A program made the translations under genes and the position numbers. A stretch of 6,117 nucleotides of DNA from Clostridia bacterium. Its GTDB lineage: Bacteria; Bacillota; Clostridia; RUG12999. The notes under the pieces are model-generated. The model was not told the DNA's origin. It did not search any database and saw nothing but the letters and a program-made list of their open reading frames with translations. How positions within the stretch are numbered: position 1 is the stretch's first letter; each line of letters begins with the position of its first letter. Where the stretch lies: positions 1-6,117 of the forward strand of contig JAFVVU010000125.1 of assembly GCA_017502065.1 (NCBI GenBank). Reading direction: 5' to 3'. Shown here piece by piece: positions 1-6,117 of the stretch.

Positions 1-634
1 CTACACGGCTGTAACCGTATTTGCCTATTGTGCCTTCGCCCCATCCGTTTACAAGGTTTGCCATTTTTTCATAAACTGTACCATCCTCCAGCATTAAATC
101 CTGAAGCTCGCCCGATGATGGATTAGATGTTTTTACAAGCACAAAAATGTCTCTGTCAAATTCGTTGCAGTCTTTTACAAACGGTGCAATACCGTCAGTT
201 CCGAGATATCCGTTAACTGTAACGGAATCAGGTTCAAACGGACGAACCTTTTCACCGCAGATATCTGTTTGTCCGAGATATGCACAGGAATATGCGCTTG
301 CTGTTGTTCCTATATCGTTACGTTTTACGTCAAGAATAACGTAAAGTCCTTTTGATTTTGCATATTTTATTGTTTCTTCAAGTGCCATAACACCTGCGCT
401 GCCGTACATTTCATAGTAAGCGGACTGCGGTTTTACAGCAGGAACGATGTCATAAAAGCTGTCAATAAGACCTTTGTTAAATTCAAGGATTGCCGCTGCC
501 GCACCTTTAAGGTTTTTGCCGTGCTTCTCAAATGCTTTGTCAATAATATATGACGGAACATATTCAAGCTTCGGGTCAAGACCTGCAACTGTAGGGTTAT
601 TTTTTTCTATAATCTTTTCAATAAGCTTATCCAT
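1..634 (-). CDS. pyrF: Orotidine 5'-phosphate decarboxylase, type 2 (3' end cut by window)
   Basis: This enzyme decarboxylates OMP to UMP, the last step of de novo pyrimidine synthesis, in the cytoplasm. The first 211 residues are in the window and the C-terminus is cut off. The N-terminus carries a NNPTVAGLDP segment (D20). The expected catalytic charge network is visible: K68 in VKPQ, then D102, K104 and D107 in DVKRNDIG. That motif and the long first third fit the type 2 (roughly 270-300 residue) OMP decarboxylases rather than the shorter B. subtilis type. The last visible residues, GKYGYSRV, sit where the family runs into its phosphate-binding GAVVGAT segment, so about 60-90 residues should follow. 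The ATG at 632-634 lies 11 bp after the pyrC stop, with GGAGAAAG as ribosome binding site directly behind that stop. It is the fourth gene of the PyrR-controlled operon. The assignment is secure; the true end is unknown. Confidence 0.96.
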   Translation of the reverse strand, partial: MDKLIEKIIEKNNPTVAGLDPKLEYVPSYIIDKAFEKHGKNLKGAAAAILEFNKGLIDSFYDIVPAVKPQSAYYEMYGSAGVMALEETIKYAKSKGLYVILDVKRNDIGTTASAYSCAYLGQTDICGEKVRPFEPDSVTVNGYLGTDGIAPFVKDCNEFDRDIFVLVKTSNPSSGELQDLMLEDGTVYEKMANLVNGWGEGTIGKYGYSRV

Positions 635-645
635 ACTCTTTCTCC

Positions 646-1914
646 TTATGCTTTTTTGTGAGCAATGTTACCGCCCACTATTGTATATTTAACTTCGCCT
701 GAAAGCTCATATCCGTCATACGGTGAGTTTTTGGATTTTGATGCAAATTCCGAAACATTAACAGTTCTTTTTGCATTTGCATCAAAGATAACCACGTCAG
801 CCGGTGCACCTTCGGAAAGTGTTCCTGCAGGGATACCAAGGATTTTTGCAGGGTTTACTGAAAGCTTTTCAATAAGCTCCGGCATTGTGATAACGCCTTC
901 GTTCACAAGGCAGCTTATTCCGAGTGAAAGTGCAGTTTCAAGACCTACAATTCCGTTTGCCGCATAGTCAAATTCCACATTTTTTTCGTCTATATGATGC
1001 GGTGCATGGTCGGTTGCAATTGCATCAACAGTACCGTCTTTTATAGCCTCTTTTATTGCCGCAACATCTTCGTCTGTGCGAAGCGGAGGGTTCATTTTCG
1101 CATTTGTGTTATATCCAACAACTGCCGCATCTGTAAGAGAGAAATAATGCGGACAGGTTTCGCAGGTCACTTTAACGCCGCGTTTTTTCGCCTGACGGAT
1201 GATTTCCGCAGAGCCCTTTGTGCTTATGTGCGCAATATGCACCGGCACACCTGTTTCTTCGGAAAGGATAACATCACGTGATACCATAACTTCTTCCGCC
1301 GCATCGGGAATTCCGCGCAGTCCGAGATATGTTGAATAATATCCTTCGTTCATTACACCGCCGTCAACAAGTGACATAACTTCGCAGTGTGAAATTACCG
1401 GTATATCAAATCCGGATGAATAAATAAGTGCTTTTCTCATCATGCCGGCGCTTGAAACGGGACGACCGTCGTCGGAAATGGCAACTGCGCCTGCAGCTTT
1501 GAGTTCGCCTATTTCAGAGAGTTCTTCGCCTTTCTGACCTTTTGTTATTGCGCCAATGGGATATACGTTAACAGAGCCTTCTTTTTCAGCTTTGTCTTTT
1601 ATGAATGTAACAACAGCCGCATTGTCGGTTACGGGATTTGTGTTCGGCATGCAGGCAACGGATGTAAATCCGCCTTTTGCCGCCGCAGCCGTACCTGTTG
1701 CAATTGTTTCTTTATATTCAAAGCCCGGTTCTCTTAAATGAACGTGCATATCAACAAGGCCCGGTGCAACGATGCATCCTTTTGCATCAATAATTTCGGC
1801 GTCCTTTTCGTCAAATGCGGAAACAATTCTGCCGCCGTCAATAAAGATATCGCGAATTTCGTTTATATTATTTGCAGGGTCAATTACAAGACCGTTTTTG
1901 ATAATTTTTTTCAT
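646..1914 (-). CDS. pyrC: Dihydroorotase, class I
   Basis: This zinc amidohydrolase reversibly cyclises N-carbamoyl-L-aspartate to L-dihydroorotate, the third step of pyrimidine synthesis. The 422 residues match the class I bacterial length. Motifs appear in order: [10 protein letters not shown] with metal ligands H57 and H59 and substrate-binding R61; [14 protein letters not shown] (81-94); SDDG around D149, where the family has its metal-bridging aspartate; SHCE with H176; AHIST with H229; CETCPHYF (251-258); NPPLR (275-279); and ATDHAPH with the catalytic D302. No active-site residue is missing. The ATG overlaps the pyrB stop in an ATGA, with a perfect AGGAGG at 1923-1928 lying 8 nt upstream, so translation is probably coupled to pyrB. 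The TAA stop is followed at once by the pyrF ribosome binding site. Allantoinase and hydantoinase are paralogues, but the HVHLREPG and CETCPHYF signatures plus the pyr context decide for PyrC. Confidence 0.98.
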   Translation of the reverse strand: MKKIIKNGLVIDPANNINEIRDIFIDGGRIVSAFDEKDAEIIDAKGCIVAPGLVDMHVHLREPGFEYKETIATGTAAAAKGGFTSVACMPNTNPVTDNAAVVTFIKDKAEKEGSVNVYPIGAITKGQKGEELSEIGELKAAGAVAISDDGRPVSSAGMMRKALIYSSGFDIPVISHCEVMSLVDGGVMNEGYYSTYLGLRGIPDAAEEVMVSRDVILSEETGVPVHIAHISTKGSAEIIRQAKKRGVKVTCETCPHYFSLTDAAVVGYNTNAKMNPPLRTDEDVAAIKEAIKDGTVDAIATDHAPHHIDEKNVEFDYAANGIVGLETALSLGISCLVNEGVITMPELIEKLSVNPAKILGIPAGTLSEGAPADVVIFDANAKRTVNVSEFASKSKNSPYDGYELSGEVKYTIVGGNIAHKKA

Positions 1915-2840
1915 TCTTCGTTCCTCCTGTTTGCAAATATGTACAGCAGAGCCATACGGATTGCAACACCGTTTGTTACCTGCTCGTCAATAACGCTTCT
2001 TTCGTGGTCGGCAATACCTGTTGTTATTTCAACACCGCGGTTAACCGGACCCGGATGCATGATAAGCGCGTCGGGTTTTGCAAGTTTAAGCTTGTCCTCG
2101 TTAAGACCGTAGTATTTTGCATATTCACTTACGCTTGGGAAAAGTCCGCTTTTCTGACGTTCAAGCTGCATACGGAGGTTCATTACAACATCTGCATCTT
2201 TAATTGCTTCTTCAACGGTTTTGCAAACGGTTACGCCAAGTTCCTCAACGTTTTTCGGAAGAAGTGTTGCAGGAGATGCAACATAAACCTTTGCGCCCAT
2301 TGTGTTAAGTCCGTAGAAATTACTTCTTGCAACGCGTGAATGAAGCACGTCACCGAGGATTGCAACCTTAAGTCCTTTAAGGCTTCCTTTTTTCTCAACC
2401 ATTGTGAACATATCAAGAAGAGCCTGTGTCGGATGCTCGTTCATACCGTCACCTGCGTTTATTACGGACGCGTTAACGTGCTGCGAAAGAAGGTGCGGTG
2501 CGCCTGAACAGTTGTGGCGCATTACAATAACGTCGCATCCCATAACATCAAGTGTTCTTCCTGTATCAAGAAGGTTTTCACCTTTTGCAACGCTTGAACC
2601 TGATGCAGTAATATTTGCGGTATCCGCACTTAAATATTTACCTGCAAGCTCAAACGACATTCTTGTTCTTGTGCTGTTTTCGTAAAACAATGTTATAACC
2701 GATTTGCCGCGAAGATGCGGAACCTTTTTCACGTTCTGCGAAAGGATATGCTTCATTGTTGCGGCATTGTCAAGAATATACTGTATCTCTTCAGCGCTTA
2801 CATCTTTAAGGCCGAGAAGGTCTTTTCTTGTCCAGTTCAT
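1911..2840 (-). CDS. pyrB: Aspartate carbamoyltransferase catalytic subunit
   Basis: This enzyme condenses carbamoyl phosphate with L-aspartate to give N-carbamoyl-L-aspartate, the committed step of the pathway. The 309 residues match the usual catalytic chain. The carbamoyl phosphate site STRTR is at 56-60. The mobile loop [12 protein letters not shown] (82-93) contributes K86, equivalent to the loop lysine that reaches into the neighbouring active site of the trimer. Further conserved points are RH at 108-109, [13 protein letters not shown] with HPTQ at 136-139, the [13 protein letters not shown] segment (162-174), R223 and Q225 in the aspartate-binding part, and HPGPVNRG (262-269). Ornithine carbamoyltransferase shares STRTR, but HPGPVNRG and the pyr context fit ATCase. 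No regulatory subunit gene pyrI follows; pyrC does, so the enzyme may act as a plain trimer, as in B. subtilis. The start overlaps the pyrR stop in ATGA, with AGGAG at 2851-2855 lying 10 nt upstream. Confidence 0.98.
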   Translation of the reverse strand: MNWTRKDLLGLKDVSAEEIQYILDNAATMKHILSQNVKKVPHLRGKSVITLFYENSTRTRMSFELAGKYLSADTANITASGSSVAKGENLLDTGRTLDVMGCDVIVMRHNCSGAPHLLSQHVNASVINAGDGMNEHPTQALLDMFTMVEKKGSLKGLKVAILGDVLHSRVARSNFYGLNTMGAKVYVASPATLLPKNVEELGVTVCKTVEEAIKDADVVMNLRMQLERQKSGLFPSVSEYAKYYGLNEDKLKLAKPDALIMHPGPVNRGVEITTGIADHERSVIDEQVTNGVAIRMALLYIFANRRNEE

Positions 2841-3388
2841 TTCTCAATCACTCCTATCTCGATATTGTCGTTACCGTCTGTTTCGGTAAGATTTACGGCA
2901 ATAATCTCATCGGCTGAGGTGGGGATATTTTTACCCACATAATCCGCACGGATAGGAAGCTCCCTGTGTCCTCTGTCAATAAGAATTGCAAGCTGAATAT
3001 TTTTCGGACGGCCAAGCTCCATAATAGCGTCAATTGCCGCGCGAACTGTTCGTCCTGTGTAGAGAACGTCGTCAATAAGCACGATTTTACTGTTCGTTAC
3101 AGGAAAACTTATGTTTGTATCCGAAAGGGTAGGATGCTCGGAAAGCATACTGAGGTCATCACGGTAGAATGTGATGTCAAGCACACCCATTTCGATTTCC
3201 GTACCTTCAATCTCACGGATTTTAGCGGCAATACGCTCGGCCAAGATAACGCCGCGGCGCTGAACCCCTACAAGATACAGATTTTCCGTACCCTTATTTT
3301 TTTCAATGATTTCAAATGCCATACGGGTAATTGCTCTTGAAACAGCATCGCTGTCCATAAGCGTTCTTTTTGAAACAAAATTCTTCAT
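2837..3388 (-). CDS. pyrR: PyrR: pyr operon RNA-binding attenuator / uracil phosphoribosyltransferase
   Basis: PyrR binds UMP or UTP and then a hairpin in the pyr leader RNA, causing transcription to stop before the operon. Many homologues also have uracil phosphoribosyltransferase activity. From the chosen ATG the protein has 183 residues, close to the 181 of B. subtilis PyrR, which it resembles along its whole length as I recall it. Landmarks are RDDLS (76-80), the PRPP-binding loop [13 protein letters not shown] (103-115), and the near-invariant [20 protein letters not shown] stretch (129-148). An in-frame ATG at 3413-3415 is rejected: it lies inside the U-tract of the leader terminator, while the ATG at 3386-3388 has GGGAGGT 6 nt upstream. 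The gene is first in its operon and immediately follows its own target RNA, so it should regulate itself together with pyrB, pyrC and pyrF. The stop overlaps the pyrB start. Confidence 0.97.
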   Translation of the reverse strand: MKNFVSKRTLMDSDAVSRAITRMAFEIIEKNKGTENLYLVGVQRRGVILAERIAAKIREIEGTEIEMGVLDITFYRDDLSMLSEHPTLSDTNISFPVTNSKIVLIDDVLYTGRTVRAAIDAIMELGRPKNIQLAILIDRGHRELPIRADYVGKNIPTSADEIIAVNLTETDGNDNIEIGVIEK

Positions 3389-3394
3389 TACTGC

Positions 3395-3401
3395 ACCTCC
3401 C
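3395..3401 (-). promoter_or_regulatory. pyrR ribosome binding site
   Basis: GGGAGGT on the minus strand, 6 nt before the ATG at 3388. It is a strong Shine-Dalgarno sequence and decides the start: the alternative in-frame ATG at 3415 lies upstream of this site and inside the attenuator's U-tract. Confidence 0.9.
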
Positions 3402-3413
3402 AGATATATGTAC

Positions 3414-3444
3414 AAAAAAACCGCCCATCTTTAATGATAAGCGG
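3414..3444 (-). terminator. Intrinsic terminator of the pyr attenuator
   Basis: On the minus strand, CCGCUUAUC (3444-3436) pairs with GAUGGGCGG (3429-3421) in a 9-bp stem with two G-U pairs around the loop AUUAAA, followed by seven U's (3420-3414). It ends 25 nt before the pyrR ATG and after the pyr promoter, so it acts as a leader attenuator. It should also block read-through from the upstream RluD-type gene when PyrR-UMP is active, since no other terminator lies between the two operons. Confidence 0.93.
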
Positions 3445-3482
3445 CATAGTAATCCCATTATTTTCCTATAGACCATCTTACC
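3436..3482 (-). promoter_or_regulatory. Antiterminator hairpin of the pyr leader
   Basis: An alternative fold pairs GGUAAG (3482-3477) with CUUAUC (3441-3436), GG (3474-3473) with CC (3444-3443), and UAUAG (3470-3466) with CUAUG (3449-3445), across a 16-nt loop. That is 13 pairs with small bulges. It uses up the whole 5' arm of the terminator, so RNA polymerase would read on into pyrR. Its own 5' arm is part of the PyrR-binding hairpin, so the two cannot form together. The pairing was done by hand, with no energy calculation. Confidence 0.82.
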
Positions 3483-3507
3483 GGCATCTCTGTACCAATT
3501 TAAAGAC
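3475..3507 (-). promoter_or_regulatory. PyrR-binding loop (anti-antiterminator)
   Basis: The leader RNA folds as a lower stem GUCUU (3507-3503) with AAGAU (3479-3475), an asymmetric internal loop (UAAAUU against GGU), an upper stem GGUA (3496-3493) with UGCC (3486-3483), and a terminal hexaloop CAGAGA (3492-3487). This matches the known PyrR recognition element, a hairpin with an internal bulge and a CNGNGA hexaloop. PyrR with UMP would hold this fold, prevent the antiterminator and favour termination. Only one copy is present, whereas B. subtilis has three; the overlapping gene junctions here leave no room for more between pyrR, pyrB and pyrC. Confidence 0.92.
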
Positions 3508-3515
3508 TTACATAT

Positions 3516-3544
3516 ATTATATACTATAATAAGACATTTGTCTA
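3516..3544 (-). promoter_or_regulatory. Sigma-A type promoter of the pyr operon
   Basis: On the minus strand, a -35 box TAGACA (3544-3539; 5 of 6 matches to TTGACA) is followed by a 17-bp spacer and a perfect -10 box TATAAT (3521-3516). The first three bases of the -35 box are the TAG stop codon of the upstream pseudouridine synthase gene. The inferred start of transcription is near 3509, so the RNA begins at the edge of the PyrR-binding hairpin and the leader is about 120 nt long. Confidence 0.88.
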
Positions 3545-4459
3545 TAGAATATTTCCCATTTTATGAAATTTGTCTAAAATATCCAAAAATTCCTGCGGCA
3601 GAGGTGCCGAAAGCTCCATATACTGACCTGTTTCAGGATGAATAAATCCAATAATTCTGGCGTGAAGAAGCTGACCGCCATGTCCTAAAGTATCTTTTTT
3701 AGGACCATACACTGGGTCGGCGGCAACAGGATGGCCGATATGGCTCATATGCACACGAATCTGATGTGTACGCCCTGTTTCAAGGCGGCATTCCACAAGG
3801 CTATAGCCGCGGAATTCTTCAAGTACCCTGTAATGAGTAATTGCATTTTTGCTATTAGTTTGTGTAACACACATTTTCTTGCGGTCCTTCGGGTTTCTGC
3901 CTATTGGCGCATCAACCGTACCTTCCTGCTCTTTAAGATGTCCGTGCACAAGTGCAACATATTTTCTTGTAACGCTGTGCACCTTTATCTGTTCGGCAAG
4001 GTGAAGATGTGCGGCATTTGTTTTTGCAACAAGAAGCACACCGCTTGTATCTTTATCGATGCGGTGAACAATGCCCGGACGGGCAACTCCGTTTATTCCC
4101 GAAAGGTTGCCTTTGCAATGATGCATAAGCGCATTTACAAGTGTGCCGCTTAGGTTTCCTGCGGCAGGATGAACAACCATACCCTGCGGTTTATTTACGG
4201 CAAGAATATGTTCATCCTCGTACACGATATCAAGGGGAATATCTTCTTCCGTAACCTCATAAGGCTGAAGCTCGGGTACGTCAAGCTCAATCTCATCGCC
4301 CTCGCGGAGCTTGTAGTTTACCTTGACAGGCTTACCGTTTACGAATAAAAAACCATCATCCGCAAGCTTTGAAATGTAAGAGCGTGTATATTCAGTTTCC
4401 GCGGATAAAAACTTATCCACTCTTTCACCGATGGCGGCGTCACTTACTGTTATTTTCAT
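3542..4459 (-). CDS. rluD: RluA-family 23S rRNA pseudouridine synthase (RluD/YlyB type)
   Basis: This enzyme converts specific uridines in ribosomal RNA to pseudouridine. The family member RluD of E. coli acts on helix 69 of 23S rRNA; the exact target here cannot be read from sequence. The 305 residues comprise an N-terminal S4 RNA-binding domain (about 12-60, with ERVDKFLS and the FVNGKPV turn) and a catalytic domain from about 75. The catalytic aspartate is D135 in HRIDKDTSG (132-140). Other family marks are VNKPQGMVVHPA (88-99), ARKYVALV-like TRKYVALVHG (164-173) and GRTHQIRVHM (219-228). The start is ATG at 4457-4459, 4 bp after the lspA stop; its ribosome binding site AAAGG (4468-4472) lies inside the lspA end, suggesting coupling. 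The TAG stop forms half of the pyr operon -35 box. The placement between lspA and pyrR matches B. subtilis ylyB. Confidence 0.95.
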   Translation of the reverse strand: MKITVSDAAIGERVDKFLSAETEYTRSYISKLADDGFLFVNGKPVKVNYKLREGDEIELDVPELQPYEVTEEDIPLDIVYEDEHILAVNKPQGMVVHPAAGNLSGTLVNALMHHCKGNLSGINGVARPGIVHRIDKDTSGVLLVAKTNAAHLHLAEQIKVHSVTRKYVALVHGHLKEQEGTVDAPIGRNPKDRKKMCVTQTNSKNAITHYRVLEEFRGYSLVECRLETGRTHQIRVHMSHIGHPVAADPVYGPKKDTLGHGGQLLHARIIGFIHPETGQYMELSAPLPQEFLDILDKFHKMGNIL

Positions 4460-4463
4460 ATTT

Positions 4464-4910
4464 TTAACCTTTCTTGCCGGATGTTAAAAATGTACTTAGT
4501 ATAAAAAGTCCTGCACCAACACATATGAATACGTCAGCAGTATTGAAAATCGCAAAATTTATAAGACGGAAATCAAAAAAATCCACCACATATCCAAGCG
4601 TGAGTCTGTTGACGAGGTTGCCGATACCTCCTGAAATCATAAGCGTAAATGCAATAAGTTCAATATGCTTTTTCGGTTTTGAATATATGATATATCCGAT
4701 AAGTGCAAGAATAAGCACAACGGTAAGCACTGTTGTAAAGTGCGGAAACCCGGCAAACATACTGAATGCGGCGCCGGTATTTTCGGCATATGTAATATGA
4801 AAAACGCCGTCGATGATGGGAAACGCCGGTTTTGCCGTGTTTACAATGTGTTTTATTATAAGGTCAAATGCGGTAAGGAGAATACCTGCCGCGGCATATA
4901 TATAATACAA
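4464..4910 (-). CDS. lspA: Lipoprotein signal peptidase (signal peptidase II), TTG start
   Basis: This membrane aspartic protease removes signal peptides from diacylglyceryl-modified prolipoproteins. The 148 residues are slightly short for the family, and about four hydrophobic membrane segments are visible (near 2-22, 57-77, 84-104, 116-141). Family motifs are DLIIK (D16, K20; usually DQxxK), NTGAAFS (44-50), GGIGNLVNR (94-102), YVVDF (D110) and FNTAD (D126). D110 and D126 correspond to the catalytic pair seen in the Pseudomonas and Staphylococcus LspA structures. Unusually, the GNxxDR aspartate is Asn101 (codon AAC); see findings. The start is TTG: no ATG exists before residue 51, an in-frame TAA lies at 4923-4925, and AGGTGA sits 4 nt upstream of the TTG. 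The gene lies between radC and the pseudouridine synthase in a tight cluster. Confidence 0.94.
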   Translation of the reverse strand: MYYIYAAAGILLTAFDLIIKHIVNTAKPAFPIIDGVFHITYAENTGAAFSMFAGFPHFTTVLTVVLILALIGYIIYSKPKKHIELIAFTLMISGGIGNLVNRLTLGYVVDFFDFRLINFAIFNTADVFICVGAGLFILSTFLTSGKKG

Positions 4911-4914
4911 AAAA

Positions 4915-4920
4915 TCACCT
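4915..4920 (-). promoter_or_regulatory. lspA ribosome binding site supporting the TTG start
   Basis: AGGTGA on the minus strand, 4 nt before the TTG at 4908-4910. The upstream in-frame stop at 4923-4925 and the lack of any other start codon before the first membrane segment make TTG the only workable choice. Confidence 0.8.
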
Positions 4921-4936
4921 GCTTAAATAAGTCATT

Positions 4937-5617
4937 TTATATAAATCCTTTTGCACCAAAGCTTATGTACTCGCCGTCCGATACAACAATATGGTCAAGA
5001 AGCATAATACCGAGTGTGGATAAAACATCCTTTACTTTCTGAGTAAACTTAATGTCTTCAAAAGAAGCTTCAAGAATTCCGGACGGATGATTGTGTGCAA
5101 GCACAACAGCTGAGGCATTGTGTTTTATTGCAAGGGTTGCAAGCTGACGTAAATTCACAAGAACTTCGGAACTGTTGCCGCTGCCCATATTTTCACATCG
5201 CACAATATTGCACGATGCATCAAGTGCAATTGCATAAAATGTTTCTTCGGGCAAATGAGATAAAAGTGAAACGGCATATTCACCGAATTCGCTTGATGTG
5301 CGAAGAGTTTTTGTGTTTCTGGTTTTCTGTTTATCGCAGTAGCGGACGGTATCCATAATAAGATGGAGCCATACGGCACTGCCCTCGCCAATACCTTTAC
5401 ATGCGGCAAGCTCTTCAACCGATGCATTAAAAACATTGTTTATATTCCCGAACTTATCAATAAGCTCATATGCAATTTTCTTTGTGTCCTGACGGGGAAT
5501 TGCCGCCTGGAGCACAAGTTCAAGCACTTCGTGTGGTGCAAACCCGTCAAAACCGGTTGCAAGATATCTTTCGCGCAGACGTTTTCTGTGCCCTGCGCGC
5601 GGGTCTTTATTTTCCAT
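4937..5617 (-). CDS. radC: RadC family protein (JAB/MPN metal-binding domain)
   Basis: RadC proteins combine a helix-hairpin-helix region with a C-terminal JAB/MPN (JAMM-like) domain. The original link to DNA repair in E. coli has been questioned, and the biochemical role is not settled. From the chosen ATG the protein has 226 residues. The N-terminal part has HRKRLRERY and HEVLELVL; a helix-hairpin-helix segment follows at about 58-81 with KGIGEGSA. The JAMM motif is intact: H175-N-H177-PSG, then S185 and D188. The ATG at 5615-5617 is preferred over an in-frame TTG at 5624-5626 because AGAAGG (5627-5632) is 9 nt before the ATG but abuts the TTG. It starts 5 bp after the Nif3-like stop and ends 26 bp before lspA, so it is probably co-transcribed with both. 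Nothing nearby suggests a mobile element or a dedicated repair operon. Confidence 0.94.
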   Translation of the reverse strand: MENKDPRAGHRKRLRERYLATGFDGFAPHEVLELVLQAAIPRQDTKKIAYELIDKFGNINNVFNASVEELAACKGIGEGSAVWLHLIMDTVRYCDKQKTRNTKTLRTSSEFGEYAVSLLSHLPEETFYAIALDASCNIVRCENMGSGNSSEVLVNLRQLATLAIKHNASAVVLAHNHPSGILEASFEDIKFTQKVKDVLSTLGIMLLDHIVVSDGEYISFGAKGFI

Positions 5618-5622
5618 AGTTA

Positions 5623-6117
5623 TCAACCTTCTGTGTAGTTAAATACGTTTTTGTTAGCCTCTGAACAAATAATTTCAAGAGGACAATCTGAAAGAATTTC
5701 TTTAAAAACTTCCATAGCGCAGATTTCTGTTTCGTAGTGTCCGGCAATAACAAGATTTTGTCCGGCATCTGCCGCATTTCTTGCACCTGAATATTTAATA
5801 TCGCCTGTAACGTAAACATCTGCCGAAACCATGGATAAAAGGCTTCCGCCGCTGCCGCTGCAAACCGCCACGGTCTTTACTTTTGCATTTCCGTCACCAA
5901 CAAAATTTGTGGACGGCAAATCAAAGCATTTGCACACAAATGCCGCAAAATCGGCAAGCGTAGTTTCCTTTTCAATAGCACCTACTCTGCCAATGCCGTA
6001 GTCGGTACCATTTTCGTCAGTATAAGTGATTTCAATCGGTTTTGTTCCCGAAATACCGAGCTTATCGGCAAATATATCATTAAGACCGCCCTTTGCAGAA
6101 TCAAGATTTGTATGTGC
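5623..6117 (-). CDS. Nif3-like dinuclear metal centre protein (5' end cut by window)
   Basis: The last 164 residues and TGA stop of a Nif3/YbgI/YqfO family protein. These form ring-shaped hexamers with a two-metal site; some are annotated as GTP cyclohydrolase I type 2 homologues, but the function is not established. The reading frame is open to the window edge at 6117, where it begins with AHTNLDSAKGGLND. That is the family motif with a metal-ligand aspartate, so roughly the first 95-100 residues are missing. Further on are VCSGSGGSL, VTGDIKY and AGHYETE, whose His and Glu match the metal ligands known in E. coli YbgI. The short distance between HTNLD and the C-terminal half shows that this is the compact form without the PII-like insert of B. 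subtilis YqfO. The family often has His after GDIKY; here it is Ser. It is first of a tight run with radC, lspA and the pseudouridine synthase gene. Confidence 0.93.
   Translation of the reverse strand, partial: AHTNLDSAKGGLNDIFADKLGISGTKPIEITYTDENGTDYGIGRVGAIEKETTLADFAAFVCKCFDLPSTNFVGDGNAKVKTVAVCSGSGGSLLSMVSADVYVTGDIKYSGARNAADAGQNLVIAGHYETEICAMEVFKEILSDCPLEIICSEANKNVFNYTEG
5627..5632 (-). promoter_or_regulatory. radC ribosome binding site
   Basis: AGAAGG on the minus strand, inside the last codons of the Nif3-like gene and 9 nt before the radC ATG at 5617. Its position decides for that ATG and against the TTG three codons upstream, which it directly touches. Confidence 0.75.

Noticed and set aside
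1738..2112. Plus-strand open frame of 124 codons across the pyrC/pyrB junction
   Set aside because: It is antisense to two secure genes, has no recognisable motif and is rich in Cys, Phe and Ser, as expected for a shadow frame.
2966..3340. Plus-strand open frame of 124 codons inside pyrR
   Set aside because: It is antisense to the highly conserved PyrR coding sequence and resembles no protein family.
3389..3415. Upstream in-frame ATG (3413-3415) as the pyrR start
   Set aside because: It would begin inside the terminator U-tract, has no ribosome binding site and adds nine residues absent from the family; the ATG at 3388 has GGGAGGT before it.
3414..3444. The attenuator hairpin as a bidirectional terminator
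   Set aside because: On the plus strand the hairpin is followed by CATAGTAATC with no T-tract, and no plus-strand gene needs a terminator here.
3731..4153. Plus-strand open frame of 140 codons, the longest on that strand
   Set aside because: It lies fully within the pseudouridine synthase gene on the other strand; its Cys- and His-rich composition has no domain pattern.
5618..5626. TTG at 5624-5626 as the radC start
   Set aside because: The AGAAGG ribosome binding site directly touches this codon, while it is well spaced for the ATG at 5617.
5623..5937. Nif3-like gene starting at GTG 5935-5937
   Set aside because: The frame stays open to 6117 and encodes the family motif HTNLDSAKGG upstream, so this GTG is an internal valine.
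1..6117. Mobile elements, CRISPR arrays, tRNA or rRNA genes, prophage or defence genes
   Set aside because: No repeats, transposase motifs or RNA gene signatures were seen; nearly every base belongs to a core metabolic or housekeeping gene or to the pyr leader.

Overview
The window is a stretch of bacterial core genome. All eight protein-coding genes are on the minus strand, so transcription runs from high to low coordinates. Low-to-moderate GC by eye, AGGAGG-type ribosome binding sites, a PyrR-regulated pyr operon and the order lspA - RluA-family pseudouridine synthase - pyrR (as in Bacillus subtilis lspA-ylyB-pyrR) point to a Firmicute. The pyrR-pyrB-pyrC-pyrF order and the type 2 OMP decarboxylase suggest a Clostridia-class organism; the species cannot be named from this sequence.

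Upstream block (6117 down to 3542): a Nif3-like metal-binding protein (N-terminus outside the window), RadC (JAB/MPN family), LspA (lipoprotein signal peptidase, TTG start) and an RluD/YlyB-type pseudouridine synthase. They are separated by only 5, 26 and 4 bp and look like one transcription unit of housekeeping genes.

Control region (3541 down to 3389): about 150 bp holding a complete pyrimidine switch. A strong sigma-A type promoter has its -35 box on the stop codon of the preceding gene. It is followed by a PyrR-binding hairpin with a CAGAGA hexaloop, an alternative antiterminator, and an intrinsic terminator with seven U's just before pyrR. The foldings are mutually exclusive, as expected for PyrR/UMP-controlled attenuation.

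Pyrimidine block (3388 down to 1): pyrR, pyrB, pyrC and pyrF (cut at the left edge). The first two junctions are ATGA overlaps; pyrF starts 11 bp after pyrC. PyrB makes carbamoyl aspartate, PyrC cyclises it to dihydroorotate, and PyrF decarboxylates OMP to UMP. The nucleotide product feeds back through PyrR on the leader. The remaining genes of the pathway (carbamoyl phosphate synthase, dihydroorotate dehydrogenase, orotate phosphoribosyltransferase) are not in the window and may lie further left.

I found no mobile element, CRISPR array, tRNA, rRNA or evidence of a novel system. The points most worth a look are the fully readable PyrR attenuator and an Asp-to-Asn change in the conserved GNxxDR motif of LspA.
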